Assembly (NCBI GenBank): GCA_017463155.1
Contig: JAFTPT010000042.1
Coordinates: 1 to 64,000, forward strand
Length of the DNA stretch: 64,000 nt
Direction: 5' to 3'
DNA from: Blautia sp.
Lineage (GTDB): Bacteria > Bacillota > Clostridia > Lachnospirales > Lachnospiraceae
Both the position numbers and the translations under genes were made by a program. This document shows, one piece after another, positions 52,305 through 62,142 of the stretch. The notes beneath the pieces were generated by a model. It worked only from the letters and a program-made list of their open reading frames with translations, made no database searches and was not told where the DNA came from. Numbering within the stretch: the stretch's first letter is position 1; each line of letters starts with the position of its first letter.

Positions 52305-55220
52305 TTGGAGACTCCAAAAACCGAAGAAAAGAAAGTAAATGTGAATCCGGAAGAGAAGACAGAGGAAGCACCTAAGAAAAAGAAAAATATCATCCGCGTG
52401 TACCATGCCCAGAACGCCAGCGATGCCGGTAAGAGAAGACGCCCGGCAGGCGAGAAGAGACCGGCAAGGCCCGGAGCTCCGGGACAGGCGCGCGGTCCGA
52501 GACCTGCGGACGGCACAAGACCCGTGCGGCCCGCCGGGACCGGAAGACCGGTCCGTCCGGCAGGAACCCAGCCCGCCCGTCCGGCGTCCGCTTCCGCTGT
52601 GGAAGGGACCCCGGTAAAGAGACCGGCTCCTCAGGCGGCAGCACCGGTCAAGAAACCTGTGCCTGCGCCTGAGCAGGAGGCAGTGGTCAAAAAACCGGCA
52701 GCAGTCCCGGCTCCGGAACCGGCAGTAAAGCCGGCTGAGGCTCCGGCTGCGGAGGAGAAAAAAGCTCCCGTCAAGGCCGAAGAACCGAAGAAGGAGACTG
52801 TCAAGGCCGCAGCCCCGGCCCCGGCTCCGGCAAAGGAAGAAAAGCCCCCGGTCAAGGCGGCGGCTCCGGCGCAGGAGAAACCGGTTAGGCAGGCGGCCCC
52901 GAAGTCCGAGGGACAGACGGGCAGGCCCGTACGCACAGAAAACAAGCCGGCCGGCCGTCCGGAGAGAAGAGAGCAGGAGCGCAGAGACGGATACCGTCAG
53001 GGCGGTCCCCAGGGCCGTGCACCGCGAAGCGGCGACGGGCAGAACCGTCCTGTCAGATCGGGTGACGGCCAGAACCGTCCGGCGAGGAGCGGAGACGGAA
53101 ACCGTCCCGTGAGATCCGGCGACGGCAGGCCACGTACCGGCGGAGCACCGGGCAGGACCGGCGGCTTTGCGGGACGCACGGACGGCGCCCGGAGCGACAA
53201 CCGCTTTGGCACTCAGAACCGTCCGGCCGGACAGCGTCCGGGGACCCGGAAGCCCGGTGGCGCTGATGCAGGCTTTTCCTCCGATTTCGGCAAGAACGGC
53301 AAGGATGCAAGGCGCGACCGCGACAGCAAAAACAAAAAGAAAGAATTCGACAAGACCGGTACGACCGGCCAGAGAAGGCCGAACCAGGGCGGCAATAAGC
53401 AGGGACAGCGTCTTCCCAAGGCTCTGCAGAAGCCGCATACCGCGCCTAAGGAAGAGAAGAAGCCGGAGATCAAGGAGATCACCATTCCCGAGAAGCTGAC
53501 GATCAGGGAGCTGGCTGACGCCATGAAGATGCAGCCCTCCGTCATCGTCAAGAAGCTGTTCATGCAGGGGATCATGGTCACTGTGAACCAGGAGATCGAC
53601 TTTGACAAGGCCGAAGAGATCGCGATGGAATTTGACATCGTGGCGGAAAAAGAAGAGAAGGTCGACGTGATCGAGGAACTTCTGAAAGAGGATGAGGAGG
53701 ATGAATCCCTCATGATCCCGCGTCCGCCGGTCGTCTGCGTCATGGGCCATGTCGACCACGGCAAGACCTCTCTTCTGGATGCGATCAGGAAAACCAATGT
53801 GACCCGCGGCGAAGCCGGCGGTATCACACAGCATATCGGTGCCTACATGGTGCAGATCAACGGCCAGGACATCACCTTCCTCGATACGCCCGGCCATGAA
53901 GCCTTTACCGCCATGCGTATGCGCGGCGCCAACGCGACGGATATCGCCGTGCTGGTGGTGGCCGCGGACGACGGCGTCATGCCGCAGACCGTGGAGGCGA
54001 TCAGCCATGCCAAGGCGGCAGGCGTCGAGATCATCGTAGCGATCAACAAGATCGATAAGCCCAGCGCGAACATCGACCGCGTCAAGCAGGAGATGTCCGA
54101 GTATGAGCTGATCCCGGAGGACTGGGGCGGCAGCACGATCTTCGTGCCGGTCTCCGCGCATACGGGCGAAGGGATCGATACACTTCTCGAGATGATCCTC
54201 CTGACGGCGGAGGTGGCCGAGCTGAAGGCCAATCCGAAGCGTGCGGCCAGAGGACTTGTGATCGAGGCCCGTCTTGACAAGGGCAAGGGTCCGGTGGCGA
54301 CCATCCTTGTGCAGAAGGGAACCCTTCACATCGGCGATTTCATCGCGGCGGGCGCGTGCAGCGGCAAGGTCCGTGCGATGATGGACGACAAGGGACGCCG
54401 GGTCAAAGAGGCCGGCCCGTCCATGCCGGTCGAGATCCTGGGCCTCGGTGATGTACCGAACGCCGGCGAAGTACTCATGTCCTTCGACAGCGACAAGGAA
54501 GCCAAGAATTTTGCGGGCGCTTTCGTGTCCGAGAACAAGAACCGTCTGCTCGAGGAGACCAAGGGCAAGCTGTCCCTGGACAACCTGTTCGACCAGATCC
54601 AGGCGAGCGATCTGAAGGAGCTTCCGATCGTCGTAAAGGCGGACGTGCAGGGCTCCGTGGAGGCGGTCAGGCAGAGCCTCGTAAAGCTTTCCAACGAGGA
54701 GGTCGTCGTCAAGGTGATCCATGGCGGCGTCGGCGCCATCAACGAGTCCGACGTAAGCCTTGCTTCCACGTCGAACGCCATCATCATCGGCTTCAACGTG
54801 CGGCCTGACGCGACGGCCAAGCAGCTGGCGGAGCAGGAGAACGTGGACATGCGCCTGTACAAGGTCATCTACCAGGCCATCGAGGATGTGGAAGCGGCCA
54901 TGAAGGGCATGCTGGATCCGATCTTCGAGGAGAAGGTCATCGGCCACGCCGAGGTGCGTCAGCTGTTCAAGGCCTCCGGCGTCGGAACGATCGCCGGCAG
55001 CTATATCCTGGACGGTGTATTCCAGCGGAACTGCAAGGTGCGTATCACCCGGGAGGACGAGCAGGTCTACGAAGGCGAGCTGGCTTCCCTGAAGCGCTTC
55101 AAGGACGATGTCAAGGAAGTCAAGGCCGGGTATGAGTGCGGTCTGGTATTCGATGGCTTCAACGACCTCAAGGAAGAGGACAAGGTCGAAGCCTACATCA
55201 TGGTTGAAGTACCGCGCTAA
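52305..55220 (+). CDS. infB: Translation initiation factor IF-2
   Basis: GTPase placing fMet-tRNA on the ribosome. The 971-residue protein has a very long N-terminal low-complexity region (Lys/Glu, then Ala/Pro/Lys, then Arg/Gly-rich with four SGDG units) of about 380 residues, an IF-2N helix bundle ([26 protein letters not shown]), the G domain ([29 protein letters not shown]) and domains II-IV to the end. No ATG start exists; TTG 52305 (GGAAAGGGG about 11 nt upstream) or TTG 52278 are the options, differing by nine residues. Confidence 0.95.
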   Translation: METPKTEEKKVNVNPEEKTEEAPKKKKNIIRVYHAQNASDAGKRRRPAGEKRPARPGAPGQARGPRPADGTRPVRPAGTGRPVRPAGTQPARPASASAVEGTPVKRPAPQAAAPVKKPVPAPEQEAVVKKPAAVPAPEPAVKPAEAPAAEEKKAPVKAEEPKKETVKAAAPAPAPAKEEKPPVKAAAPAQEKPVRQAAPKSEGQTGRPVRTENKPAGRPERREQERRDGYRQGGPQGRAPRSGDGQNRPVRSGDGQNRPARSGDGNRPVRSGDGRPRTGGAPGRTGGFAGRTDGARSDNRFGTQNRPAGQRPGTRKPGGADAGFSSDFGKNGKDARRDRDSKNKKKEFDKTGTTGQRRPNQGGNKQGQRLPKALQKPHTAPKEEKKPEIKEITIPEKLTIRELADAMKMQPSVIVKKLFMQGIMVTVNQEIDFDKAEEIAMEFDIVAEKEEKVDVIEELLKEDEEDESLMIPRPPVVCVMGHVDHGKTSLLDAIRKTNVTRGEAGGITQHIGAYMVQINGQDITFLDTPGHEAFTAMRMRGANATDIAVLVVAADDGVMPQTVEAISHAKAAGVEIIVAINKIDKPSANIDRVKQEMSEYELIPEDWGGSTIFVPVSAHTGEGIDTLLEMILLTAEVAELKANPKRAARGLVIEARLDKGKGPVATILVQKGTLHIGDFIAAGACSGKVRAMMDDKGRRVKEAGPSMPVEILGLGDVPNAGEVLMSFDSDKEAKNFAGAFVSENKNRLLEETKGKLSLDNLFDQIQASDLKELPIVVKADVQGSVEAVRQSLVKLSNEEVVVKVIHGGVGAINESDVSLASTSNAIIIGFNVRPDATAKQLAEQENVDMRLYKVIYQAIEDVEAAMKGMLDPIFEEKVIGHAEVRQLFKASGVGTIAGSYILDGVFQRNCKVRITREDEQVYEGELASLKRFKDDVKEVKAGYECGLVFDGFNDLKEEDKVEAYIMVEVPR
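53028..53126 (+). repeat. Imperfect tandem repeat (SGDG-NRP-R units) in infB
   Basis: Four units reading [37 protein letters not shown]. The nucleotides are similar but diverged. It is part of the disordered N-terminal region and a likely site of length variation between strains. Confidence 0.75.
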
Positions 55221-55232
55221 GAAAGGCAGACT

Positions 55233-55628
55233 ATGAGAAAAAACAGTATCAAGAATACGAGGATCAACGGGGAGGTCCAGAAGGAACTGAGCCGGATCAT
55301 CCGGAACGAGATCAAGGATCCCCGTATCCATCCGATGGTCTCCGTCATCTCCGCGGAGGTGGCGCCTGATCTCAAGACCTGCAAGGCATACATCAGTGTC
55401 CTCGGGTCGGACGAAGAGAAGGAGAATACGATCAAGGGACTGAAAAGCGCGGAAGGATTCATAAGGCGGCAGCTGGCAGGCAGCCTGAATCTTCGGAACA
55501 CCCCGGAGATCCGGTTCCTGCTGGATCAGTCCATCGAGTACGGCGTGGCCATGTCAAAGCTGATCGACGACGTGGCCAGAAAGGACGCCGACGCTCACAG
55601 AGAGGATGAAACGGATGAAGCAGATTGA
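55233..55628 (+). CDS. rbfA: Ribosome-binding factor A
   Basis: 30S maturation factor. The 131-residue KH-fold protein has RINGEVQKELSRIIRNEIKDPRIHPMVSVISAEVAPDLKTCKAYISVLG and LNLRNTPEIRFLLDQSIEYGVAMSKLID. It follows infB by 12 bp and overlaps the next gene by 14 bp. Confidence 0.96.
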   Translation: MRKNSIKNTRINGEVQKELSRIIRNEIKDPRIHPMVSVISAEVAPDLKTCKAYISVLGSDEEKENTIKGLKSAEGFIRRQLAGSLNLRNTPEIRFLLDQSIEYGVAMSKLIDDVARKDADAHREDETDEAD

Positions 55629-56580
55629 GGAGATCCTGAAGGAAGTACGGACCGTCGGGATCGGCGGCCATGTCAGACCTGACGGGGACTGTATCGGTTC
55701 CTGCATGGCTTTGTATCTGTATCTGCGGAAGAACTGTCCGCAGATCGATGCGGACGTGTATCTGGAGGAGCCGCGTGCCATCTTCTCCTATATTGAAGGG
55801 ATGGATGAGGTCAGGACGGAACCGGATCCGGACAAGGTCTATGACCTGTTCATCACATGTGACGTCAGCTCCAGGGACAGACTGGCGGTCGCAGGCCCCT
55901 GCTTTGACAGGGCCCTTCGGACGGCCTGTATCGACCATCACGTGAGCAACAACGGCTTTGCCGGCGTCAACCATGTGGAAGGAGCTGTGAGCTCCGCCTG
56001 CGAGGTCCTTTACGGCCTGATGGATCCGCAAAGGATCGACAAAGCGGTCGCGACGGCCCTTTACACCGGAATGGTGCACGATACCGGCGTTTTCCAGTAT
56101 TCCTCCACATCCCCGGATACCATGCGTATCGCGGGGGAGCTGATGAGATACGGCTTTGATTTCAGCCGGATCATCGAGGAATCCTTCTACCAGAAGACCT
56201 ACCTGCAGAACCAGGTCATGGGACGTGTGCTCGCGGAGAGCATCATGCTGATGGACGGTAAATGTATCATCGGTTTCCTTCGCAGAAGGGATATGGATTT
56301 TTACGGCGTGACCGGCATGGATCTGGAGGGGGTCGTGAGCCAGCTCCGGCTGACGGCCGGGATCGAGGTGGCCATGTTCCTCTATGAGACCAGTACGCAG
56401 ACGTTCAAGGTCTCGCTGCGTTCCAACCGCAGGGTGGATGTGAGCCGCGTCGCTTCTTATTTCGGCGGAGGCGGACACGTACGGGCGGCCGGCTGCGACA
56501 TGCAGGGCTCGGTGTACGACGTCATCAACAATGTGATGGAGCAGGTCGAGAAACAGCTTATGGAGGAGCCCGGAACATGA
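55615..56580 (+). CDS. nrnA: DHH-family phosphoesterase NrnA (oligoribonuclease / pAp phosphatase)
   Basis: Degrades nanoRNA and dephosphorylates pAp. The 321-residue protein has the metal motifs GGHVRPDGDCIGS, FITCDVSSRDRL, the signature IDHHVSN, GMVHDTGVF, and the DHHA1 substrate block GGGGHVRAAGC near the end. ATG 55615 is preferred; ATG 55606 is directly abutted by the AGAGAGG ribosome site. It has the usual place between rbfA and truB. Confidence 0.93.
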   Translation: MKQIEEILKEVRTVGIGGHVRPDGDCIGSCMALYLYLRKNCPQIDADVYLEEPRAIFSYIEGMDEVRTEPDPDKVYDLFITCDVSSRDRLAVAGPCFDRALRTACIDHHVSNNGFAGVNHVEGAVSSACEVLYGLMDPQRIDKAVATALYTGMVHDTGVFQYSSTSPDTMRIAGELMRYGFDFSRIIEESFYQKTYLQNQVMGRVLAESIMLMDGKCIIGFLRRRDMDFYGVTGMDLEGVVSQLRLTAGIEVAMFLYETSTQTFKVSLRSNRRVDVSRVASYFGGGGHVRAAGCDMQGSVYDVINNVMEQVEKQLMEEPGT

Positions 56581-57473
56581 TGGACGGGATCCTCGTTGTC
56601 AACAAGGAAAAAGGGTACACCTCGCATGATGTGGTGGCTGTGCTCCGGCGGCTTCTGCATGTCCGGAAGATCGGCCACACGGGGACGCTGGATCCCATGG
56701 CCGAGGGCGTACTTCCCGCAGCGATCGGGAAGGGGACGGGGCTGATCCCGCTTCTCCCCGAAAAACAAAAAGGCTACCGTGCGGTCATGCACCTCGGGAT
56801 GATCACCGATACCCAGGACATCACGGGAAATGTGGAGGAGCGGCGAGACGTGTCTGTGACGGAAGAGCAGGTCCGGGAAGCCTGCGCGGCCTTCCTGGGT
56901 CCGCAGATGCAGATCCCGCCCATGTATTCCGCCATCAAGCAGAACGGGACCAGGCTTTACGACCTGGCCAGGCAGGGCGTCGTTGTGGAACGGGAGCCGC
57001 GGCCGGTCGAGTTTTTCGAGATCACAGTCGAAAAAGTGGAACTTCCACTGGTCTACATGGACATACTGTGCAGCAAAGGGACCTATATCCGGACGCTTTG
57101 CCATGACATCGGGCAGAGGCTCGGCTGCGGAGCCTGTATTGAATCCCTGGTCCGGACCAGATCCGGCGATTTCACACTCGACAAAAGCTATACGCTCTCC
57201 CAGGTGGAGCAGGCGGCGGCGGAAGGAAGGGCAGAGGAGCTGATCCTCACGACAGAACAGGTCCTGTCCGGCCACCCGGCCGTCAGAGCCCGCAGGGAGG
57301 CGGATCGTCTGCTGGACAACGGTAATCCGGTCACGGCAGAGCTAATGGAAAACAGAGAGCCCCTTAAGGAACCGGTGCGGATGTACGACAGCACCGGCAG
57401 ATGGATCGGGCTCTATCAGTGGAAGGAGAGCCGGGAGCAGTATTTTCCGGTCAGGATATTTAAGAACGATTGA
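56577..57473 (+). CDS. truB: tRNA pseudouridine-55 synthase TruB
   Basis: Forms pseudouridine 55 in the T loop of tRNAs. The 298-residue protein has GILVVNKEKGYTSHDVVAVLRR, the catalytic block KIGHTGTLDPMAEGVLPAAIGKGT with its Asp, GYRAVMHLGMITDTQDITG, QIPPMYSAIKQNGTRLYDLAR and CSKGTYIRTLCHDIG. ATG 56577 overlaps the nrnA stop (ATGA). A 7-bp stem without a U-run (57479-57500) follows. Confidence 0.96.
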   Translation: MMDGILVVNKEKGYTSHDVVAVLRRLLHVRKIGHTGTLDPMAEGVLPAAIGKGTGLIPLLPEKQKGYRAVMHLGMITDTQDITGNVEERRDVSVTEEQVREACAAFLGPQMQIPPMYSAIKQNGTRLYDLARQGVVVEREPRPVEFFEITVEKVELPLVYMDILCSKGTYIRTLCHDIGQRLGCGACIESLVRTRSGDFTLDKSYTLSQVEQAAAEGRAEELILTTEQVLSGHPAVRARREADRLLDNGNPVTAELMENREPLKEPVRMYDSTGRWIGLYQWKESREQYFPVRIFKND

Positions 57474-57527
57474 GACCATGCCGCACAATGATCTGCGGCA
57501 GCAACAGGGACAGAGCTGAGAACATAC

Positions 57528-58415
57528 ATGGAATATCTGAGAACAGACGGGGAGTTTCCCTGTCTTTCCGACAGTGCGGTAACATTAGGAAAATTTGACG
57601 GCCTGCACCGGGGGCACAAGAAGCTGGTGGAACAGGTCATCCAAAAAAAAGACGAAGGTGCCCTGGCGGTGCTGTTCGCTTTTGACATGCAGGGCAGTAC
57701 CCTGCTCTCAAGGAACGAGAGGATACATCTCCTGGAAGAGATGGGGATCGACTATCTGCTGGAATGCCCCTTGAACGAGCAGATCCGCCGGATGGAGGCG
57801 GAGGTGTTCGTGCAGGACATCCTGCTTGATCGCCTGCACGCTTCCACGGTCGTCGTGGGAGAGGACTTCCGGTTCGGACATCAACGGAAGGGAAACGCGG
57901 AGCTTTTGCTCCGCCTGGGAGAACAGCTGGGGTTCCGTGTGGCCGTGGTTCCCCGTGAGATGGACGGGGAGCGCAAGGTCAGCAGCACGACGGTGCGGGA
58001 GGAACTGGAGATCGGCAACATGGAGCGGGTCCGGGAGCTCCTCGGTACACCGTTCTTTGTGGAGGGCAAGGTGGTCCACGGAGCCGGGATCGGACATAAG
58101 CTTCTGCTTCCGACGACCAATCTGGTGCCCCCGCCCGAAAAACGCATGCCGCCGAGCGGCGTCTATGTGACCAGGTCCCGGTTCGGGGACCGGATCCTCG
58201 GAGGGGTCACCAACGTAGGCTGCAAGCCGACGGTGGACGGGAGCTTTCTGGGCGTGGAGACCTATCTCTACGACTGCGATGAGGATCTCTATGAACAGGA
58301 CTGCCGGGTGGAGTTCCTGCACTATCTGCGCAGGGAGCAGAGGTTCGCTTCCCTGGCCGATCTGAAACGGCAGCTCCTTGAGGACGCGAGTCAGGGCAGA
58401 AAATACCTGCGGTGA
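57528..58415 (+). CDS. ribF: Bifunctional riboflavin kinase / FAD synthetase
   Basis: Makes FMN and FAD from riboflavin. The 295-residue protein has the N-terminal nucleotidyltransferase GKFDGLHRGHKKLVEQ, the FRFGHQRKGN motif, ISSTTVRE-type SSTTVREELEIGNMERV, and the C-terminal riboflavin-kinase domain (GKVVHGAGIGHKLLLPTTNL; GGVTNVGCKPTV; ETYLYD). Its ribosome site is poor (AGAGCTGAGAA), so translation may be lower than that of its neighbours. It is in the standard place after truB. Confidence 0.95.
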   Translation: MEYLRTDGEFPCLSDSAVTLGKFDGLHRGHKKLVEQVIQKKDEGALAVLFAFDMQGSTLLSRNERIHLLEEMGIDYLLECPLNEQIRRMEAEVFVQDILLDRLHASTVVVGEDFRFGHQRKGNAELLLRLGEQLGFRVAVVPREMDGERKVSSTTVREELEIGNMERVRELLGTPFFVEGKVVHGAGIGHKLLLPTTNLVPPPEKRMPPSGVYVTRSRFGDRILGGVTNVGCKPTVDGSFLGVETYLYDCDEDLYEQDCRVEFLHYLRREQRFASLADLKRQLLEDASQGRKYLR

Positions 58416-58441
58416 CCTGTCGATTTGTGCAGAATAGACAG

Positions 58442-58470
58442 TTTACAGAAGCGTTTCTTTATGCTACACT
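58442..58470 (+). promoter_or_regulatory. Promoter of rpsO-pnp
   Basis: TTTACA (58442-58447) and TACACT (58465-58470) at 17 bp with an extended -10 TGC. The leader of about 100 nt contains a possible stem AGAGAA (58498-58503) with TTCTCT (58519-58524), a candidate S15 autoregulatory site. Confidence 0.7.
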
Positions 58471-58575
58471 AGGAAAGGTTAATCTCAGCCCTTATTCAGA
58501 GAATGGACAACTCCGACCTTCTCTTAATATGCGGCGGTTTAAAATATCATATTCTATTAAAGGAGGAAATCACCG

Positions 58576-58842
58576 ATGATTTCAAAAGAAAAGAAGACAG
58601 CAATCATGCAGGAGTATGCAAGAAGCGAAGGCGACACCGGTTCACCCGAGGTACAGATCGCCGTTCTCACCGAGAGGATCCGTGAGCTTACCGAGCATCT
58701 CAAGACACACCACAAGGATCATCATTCCAGAAGAGGCCTTCTGAAGATGGTCGGTCAGAGACGTGGACTTCTGGCTTACCTCAAGAAGACCGACATTGAA
58801 AGATACCGTGCACTGATCGAAAAATTAGGATTAAGAAAATAA
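58576..58842 (+). CDS. rpsO: 30S ribosomal protein S15
   Basis: The 88-residue protein is full length with the family pattern: [71 protein letters not shown] precedes the start. It is followed by a terminator and pnp, the conserved rpsO-pnp pair. Confidence 0.98.
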   Translation: MISKEKKTAIMQEYARSEGDTGSPEVQIAVLTERIRELTEHLKTHHKDHHSRRGLLKMVGQRRGLLAYLKKTDIERYRALIEKLGLRK

Positions 58843-58855
58843 TTGGTATGCGGAA

Positions 58856-58883
58856 AGGGCGGATATCATCCGCCCTCGTTTTT
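58856..58883 (+). terminator. Intergenic terminator between rpsO and pnp
   Basis: AGGGCGGA (58856-58863) and TCCGCCCT (58869-58876), then CGTTTTT. A partial terminator or RNase III-type processing hairpin is usual at this place; pnp has no separate promoter that I can see. Confidence 0.7.
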
Positions 58884-58917
58884 CGTTGCATTGGAAAAGA
58901 GAAAAGGAGAACGGAAT

Positions 58918-61011
58918 ATGTACAAAAGTTTTTCCATGGAGCTTGCCGGCAGAACGCTGACCGTCGATATCGACCGCGTGGCCAAGCAGGCGAATGGCGC
59001 CGCCCTGATGCACTATGGCGAGACCACCGTGCTTTCGACGGCAACGGCTTCCAAGGAGCCGAGAGAAGGGATCGATTTCTTCCCGCTGAGTGTGGATTAC
59101 GAAGAAAAGATGTACGCCGTGGGCAAGATCCCGGGCGGCTTCAACAAGCGTGAAGGCAAAGCGAGCGAGCATGCAGTGCTGACCAGCCGCGTGATCGACC
59201 GGCCCATGCGCCCGCTGTTTCCGAAGGATTACCGCAATGACGTGACGCTGGTGAACACGGTCCTGTCCGTGGATCCGGACTGCAACCCGGAGATCCCGGC
59301 CATGCTCGGCTCCGCGATCGCGACCACCATTTCCGACATTCCCTTCGACGGTCCCTGCGCGACGACGCAGGTCGGCCTGATCGACGGCGAATTCATCATC
59401 AATCCGACACTGGCCCAGAAGGATGTATCCGACCTGGCCCTGACGGTGGCTTCCACCCGGGAAAAGGTCATCATGATCGAGGCGGGCGCAAAGGAAGTTC
59501 CCGAGGATAAGATGATCGAAGCCATCTACAAGGCGCACGAAGTGAACCTGGAGATCATCAAGTTCATCGATCAGATCGTGGCAGAGTGCGGCAAGCCGAA
59601 GCACACCTACGAGTCCTGCGCGGTTCCGGAGGAACTGTTTGAGGCCATCAAGGAGATCGTGCCTCCGGAAGAGATGGAAAAGGCCGTCTTTACCGATGAG
59701 AAGCAGGTCCGCGAGGCCAACATCCGCGAAGTGACCGACAAGCTGAAAGAAGCCTTTGCCGACAAGGAAGAGTGGCTTTCCGTCCTGGGCGAGGCTGTCT
59801 ACCAGTACCAGAAAAAGACCGTGCGCAAGATGATCCTGAAGGATCACAAGCGTCCGGACGGCCGCGAGATCAAGGAGATCCGTCCCCTTGCCGCCGAGGT
59901 CGATATCATTCCGCGTGTCCATGGTTCCGCCATGTTCACCAGAGGACAGACACAGATCTGCACCATGACCACACTGGCTCCGCTTTCGGATGCCCAGAGA
60001 CTGGACGGCCTTGACGAATTCGAGACCTCCAAGAGATATATGCATCATTATAACTTCCCGTCCTATTCCGTGGGTGAGACCAAGCCCTCCAGAGGACCGG
60101 GACGTCGTGAGATCGGCCATGGCGCGCTGGCGGAGAGAGCCCTTGTCCCGGTGCTTCCCACCGAGGAGGAGTTCCCGTACGCGATCCGTACCGTGTCCGA
60201 GACATTTGAATCCAACGGTTCCACTTCACAGGCCAGTATCTGCGCATCCACCATGTCCCTGATGGCGGCGGGCGTGCCGATCAAAAAGCCGGTGGCCGGT
60301 ATTTCCTGCGGCCTTGTGACCGGTGAGACCGATGACGACTATATCGTGCTTACGGATATCCAGGGCCTGGAGGACTTCTTCGGCGATATGGACTTCAAGG
60401 TGGCCGGAACCCATGACGGCATCACCGCGATCCAGATGGATATCAAGATCCACGGACTGACCAGGCCGATCGTGGAAGAGGCGATCCGCCGTACCAAGGA
60501 AGCCAGAGAGTACATCCTGACCGAGGTCATGGAGAAATGCATCGCCGCGCCGAGACCCGAGGTCGGCAAGTACGCACCGAAGATCATCCAGGTGCAGATC
60601 GATCCGCAGAAGATCGGTGACGTGGTCGGCCAGAGAGGCAAGACCATCAACACCATCATCGAGCGCACCGGCGTCAAGATCGACATCACCGACGACGGAG
60701 CCGTGTCCATCTGCGGCGTGGAAGCCAAGGCCATGGAAGAGGCCAAGAAGATGGTCGAGATCATCGCCACCGATTTTGAGGCCGGCCAGATCTTTACCGG
60801 CAAGGTCGTGAGCATCAAGGAATTCGGCGCCTTTGTGGAATTCGCACCCGGCAAGGAGGGCATGGTCCACATCTCCAAGATCTGCAAGGAGAGGATCAAC
60901 CGTGTCGAGGATGTCCTGACCCTTGGCGACAAGGTCAAGGTCATCTGCCTGGGCAAGGACAAGATGGGCCGCATGAGCTTCAGCATCAAGGACGTGCCGA
61001 AGGACAAATGA
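58918..61011 (+). CDS. pnp: Polyribonucleotide nucleotidyltransferase (PNPase)
   Basis: Phosphorolytic 3'-5' exoribonuclease. The 697-residue protein has both RNase PH domains (first with FFPLSVDYEEKMYAVGKIPGGFNKREGK; second with GSAMFTRGQTQ, DEFETSKRYMHHYNFPSYSVGET, and SNGSTSQASICASTMSLMAAGVP), the KH domain (KIGDVVGQRGKTINTIIE) and a C-terminal S1 domain (GQIFTGKVVSIKEFGAFVEFAPGKEGMVHIS). ATG 58918 is fixed by AAAAGGAG upstream; the earlier open frame passes through the terminator. Confidence 0.98.
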   Translation: MYKSFSMELAGRTLTVDIDRVAKQANGAALMHYGETTVLSTATASKEPREGIDFFPLSVDYEEKMYAVGKIPGGFNKREGKASEHAVLTSRVIDRPMRPLFPKDYRNDVTLVNTVLSVDPDCNPEIPAMLGSAIATTISDIPFDGPCATTQVGLIDGEFIINPTLAQKDVSDLALTVASTREKVIMIEAGAKEVPEDKMIEAIYKAHEVNLEIIKFIDQIVAECGKPKHTYESCAVPEELFEAIKEIVPPEEMEKAVFTDEKQVREANIREVTDKLKEAFADKEEWLSVLGEAVYQYQKKTVRKMILKDHKRPDGREIKEIRPLAAEVDIIPRVHGSAMFTRGQTQICTMTTLAPLSDAQRLDGLDEFETSKRYMHHYNFPSYSVGETKPSRGPGRREIGHGALAERALVPVLPTEEEFPYAIRTVSETFESNGSTSQASICASTMSLMAAGVPIKKPVAGISCGLVTGETDDDYIVLTDIQGLEDFFGDMDFKVAGTHDGITAIQMDIKIHGLTRPIVEEAIRRTKEAREYILTEVMEKCIAAPRPEVGKYAPKIIQVQIDPQKIGDVVGQRGKTINTIIERTGVKIDITDDGAVSICGVEAKAMEEAKKMVEIIATDFEAGQIFTGKVVSIKEFGAFVEFAPGKEGMVHISKICKERINRVEDVLTLGDKVKVICLGKDKMGRMSFSIKDVPKDK

Positions 61012-61054
61012 GAACATCATTCCATCCGGAATCCGGCCCGTTGAGGATATATCG

Positions 61055-61552
61055 ATGAAGTATCATAATATTACCAAGGACGATATGCTGAACGGCGACG
61101 GACTCCGGGTGGTGCTGTGGGTGGCAGGCTGTTCCCACGGCTGTCCGGGCTGTCAGAATCCGGTCACCTGGGATCCCGACGGAGGCCTTCCCTTCGGGGA
61201 GGCCGAAGAGAAGGAGATCATGGACGAGCTTGAGAAGGATTATGTTTCCGGGATTACGTTCTCGGGAGGAGATCCTCTTCATCCGGCCAACATCGGGGAA
61301 GTCACGAGGCTTGCCCGGAAGATCCGCGGAACGTATCCGGACAAGACCATCTGGCTGTATACCGGATACCTCTGGGAGGAGATCCGGGACAAGGAGATCG
61401 CAGCATATCTGGACGTCTGCGTGGACGGGGAATTCGAGATCGCGAAAAAAGAACTGAAACTGCACTGGAAGGGTTCGTCCAACCAGCGGGTGATCGATGT
61501 TCCGAAGACCAGAAGCAGCGGACAGATCGTTCTTCATGAGGAAGAAGCATGA
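61055..61552 (+). CDS. nrdG: Anaerobic ribonucleotide reductase activating protein NrdG
   Basis: Radical-SAM enzyme that puts the glycyl radical on NrdD. The 165-residue protein has DGLRVVLWVAGCSHGCPGCQN; the Cys-x-x-x-Cys-x-x-Cys triad binds the 4Fe-4S cluster. The SAM-binding GITFSGGDPLHPAN follows. NrdD is not encoded in the window, so the pair is split or the partner lies elsewhere. It overlaps the dUTPase gene by 4 bp, a nucleotide-supply pairing. Confidence 0.95.
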   Translation: MKYHNITKDDMLNGDGLRVVLWVAGCSHGCPGCQNPVTWDPDGGLPFGEAEEKEIMDELEKDYVSGITFSGGDPLHPANIGEVTRLARKIRGTYPDKTIWLYTGYLWEEIRDKEIAAYLDVCVDGEFEIAKKELKLHWKGSSNQRVIDVPKTRSSGQIVLHEEEA

Positions 61553-62061
61553 GAAGAGTAGCCAGGTTCCACAAGGTGAGCTTTGAAAGGTTCCGAAACG
61601 ACTGGAGTGACGCTTTCCCGGGCTCCGGGGAAGACATCCGTGCCATCTATGACGGCATCCGCCTTCCCGAGCGCGCGACGAGCCGGAGCGCGGGATATGA
61701 TTTTTTTGCGCCCGTGGCGATTGAGCTCGCCCCGGGAGAGACGATCCGTATTCCCACGGGCATCCGTGTGGAAATGGAGCCGGAATGGGTCCTCACCTGC
61801 TATCCGAGGAGCGGGCTCGGGTTTAAATACCGCCTGCAGCTCAACAATACCGTGGGAATCATTGACAGTGATTATTTTTACTCGGACAATGAGGGGCATA
61901 TCTTTGCCAAGCTGACCAATGATTCCAACGAGGGAAAGACCGTACATATCCCGGCCGGTACCGGCTTCATCCAGGGGATCTTCCTGGAATACGGGATCAC
62001 CTTCGACGACGACGTTACGAATGTGCGGAACGGCGGCTTCGGAAGTACGACAAGGTCATAA
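61549..62061 (+). CDS. dut: dUTPase (deoxyuridine triphosphate nucleotidohydrolase)
   Basis: Hydrolyses dUTP to dUMP. The 170-residue trimeric-type protein has motif 1 SAGYDFFA, motif 2 YPRSGLGFK, motif 3 NTVGIIDSDYFYSDNEG, motif 4 with GTGFIQGIF and motif 5 RNGGFGSTTRS. An N-terminal extension of about 45 residues is longer than in short dUTPases. Its stop codon abuts the first base of a long inverted repeat that likely terminates transcription. Confidence 0.93.
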   Translation: MRRVARFHKVSFERFRNDWSDAFPGSGEDIRAIYDGIRLPERATSRSAGYDFFAPVAIELAPGETIRIPTGIRVEMEPEWVLTCYPRSGLGFKYRLQLNNTVGIIDSDYFYSDNEGHIFAKLTNDSNEGKTVHIPAGTGFIQGIFLEYGITFDDDVTNVRNGGFGSTTRS

Positions 62062-62136
62062 GAAAAAGACAGGGGACGGTTCTGTGTCTTGTTCGCTTTA
62101 GCTAACAAGACACAGAACCGTCCCCTGTCTTTTTCT
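62061..62136. repeat. 33-bp perfect inverted repeat, REP-like hairpin and terminator
   Basis: Arms 62061-62093 and 62104-62136 are perfectly complementary over 33 bp around a 10-bp loop. The core GACAGGGGACGGTTC is a sequence I know as a recurrent palindromic repeat in clostridial genomes, some of which carry REP-associated (RAYT) transposases. The stem is flanked by A5 on the left and T5 on the right, so it can end transcription of both the convergent dut and DUF1292 genes. Confidence 0.85.
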
Positions 62137-62142
62137 GTCAGA

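Noticed and set aside
52176-55331. 1051-codon minus-strand open frame opposite infB
   Set aside because: Antisense of the repetitive, GC-rich IF-2 gene; composition is dominated by reversed Ala/Pro/Arg codons.
57479-57500. 7-bp stem after truB as a terminator
   Set aside because: No U-run follows, and ribF normally continues the operon.
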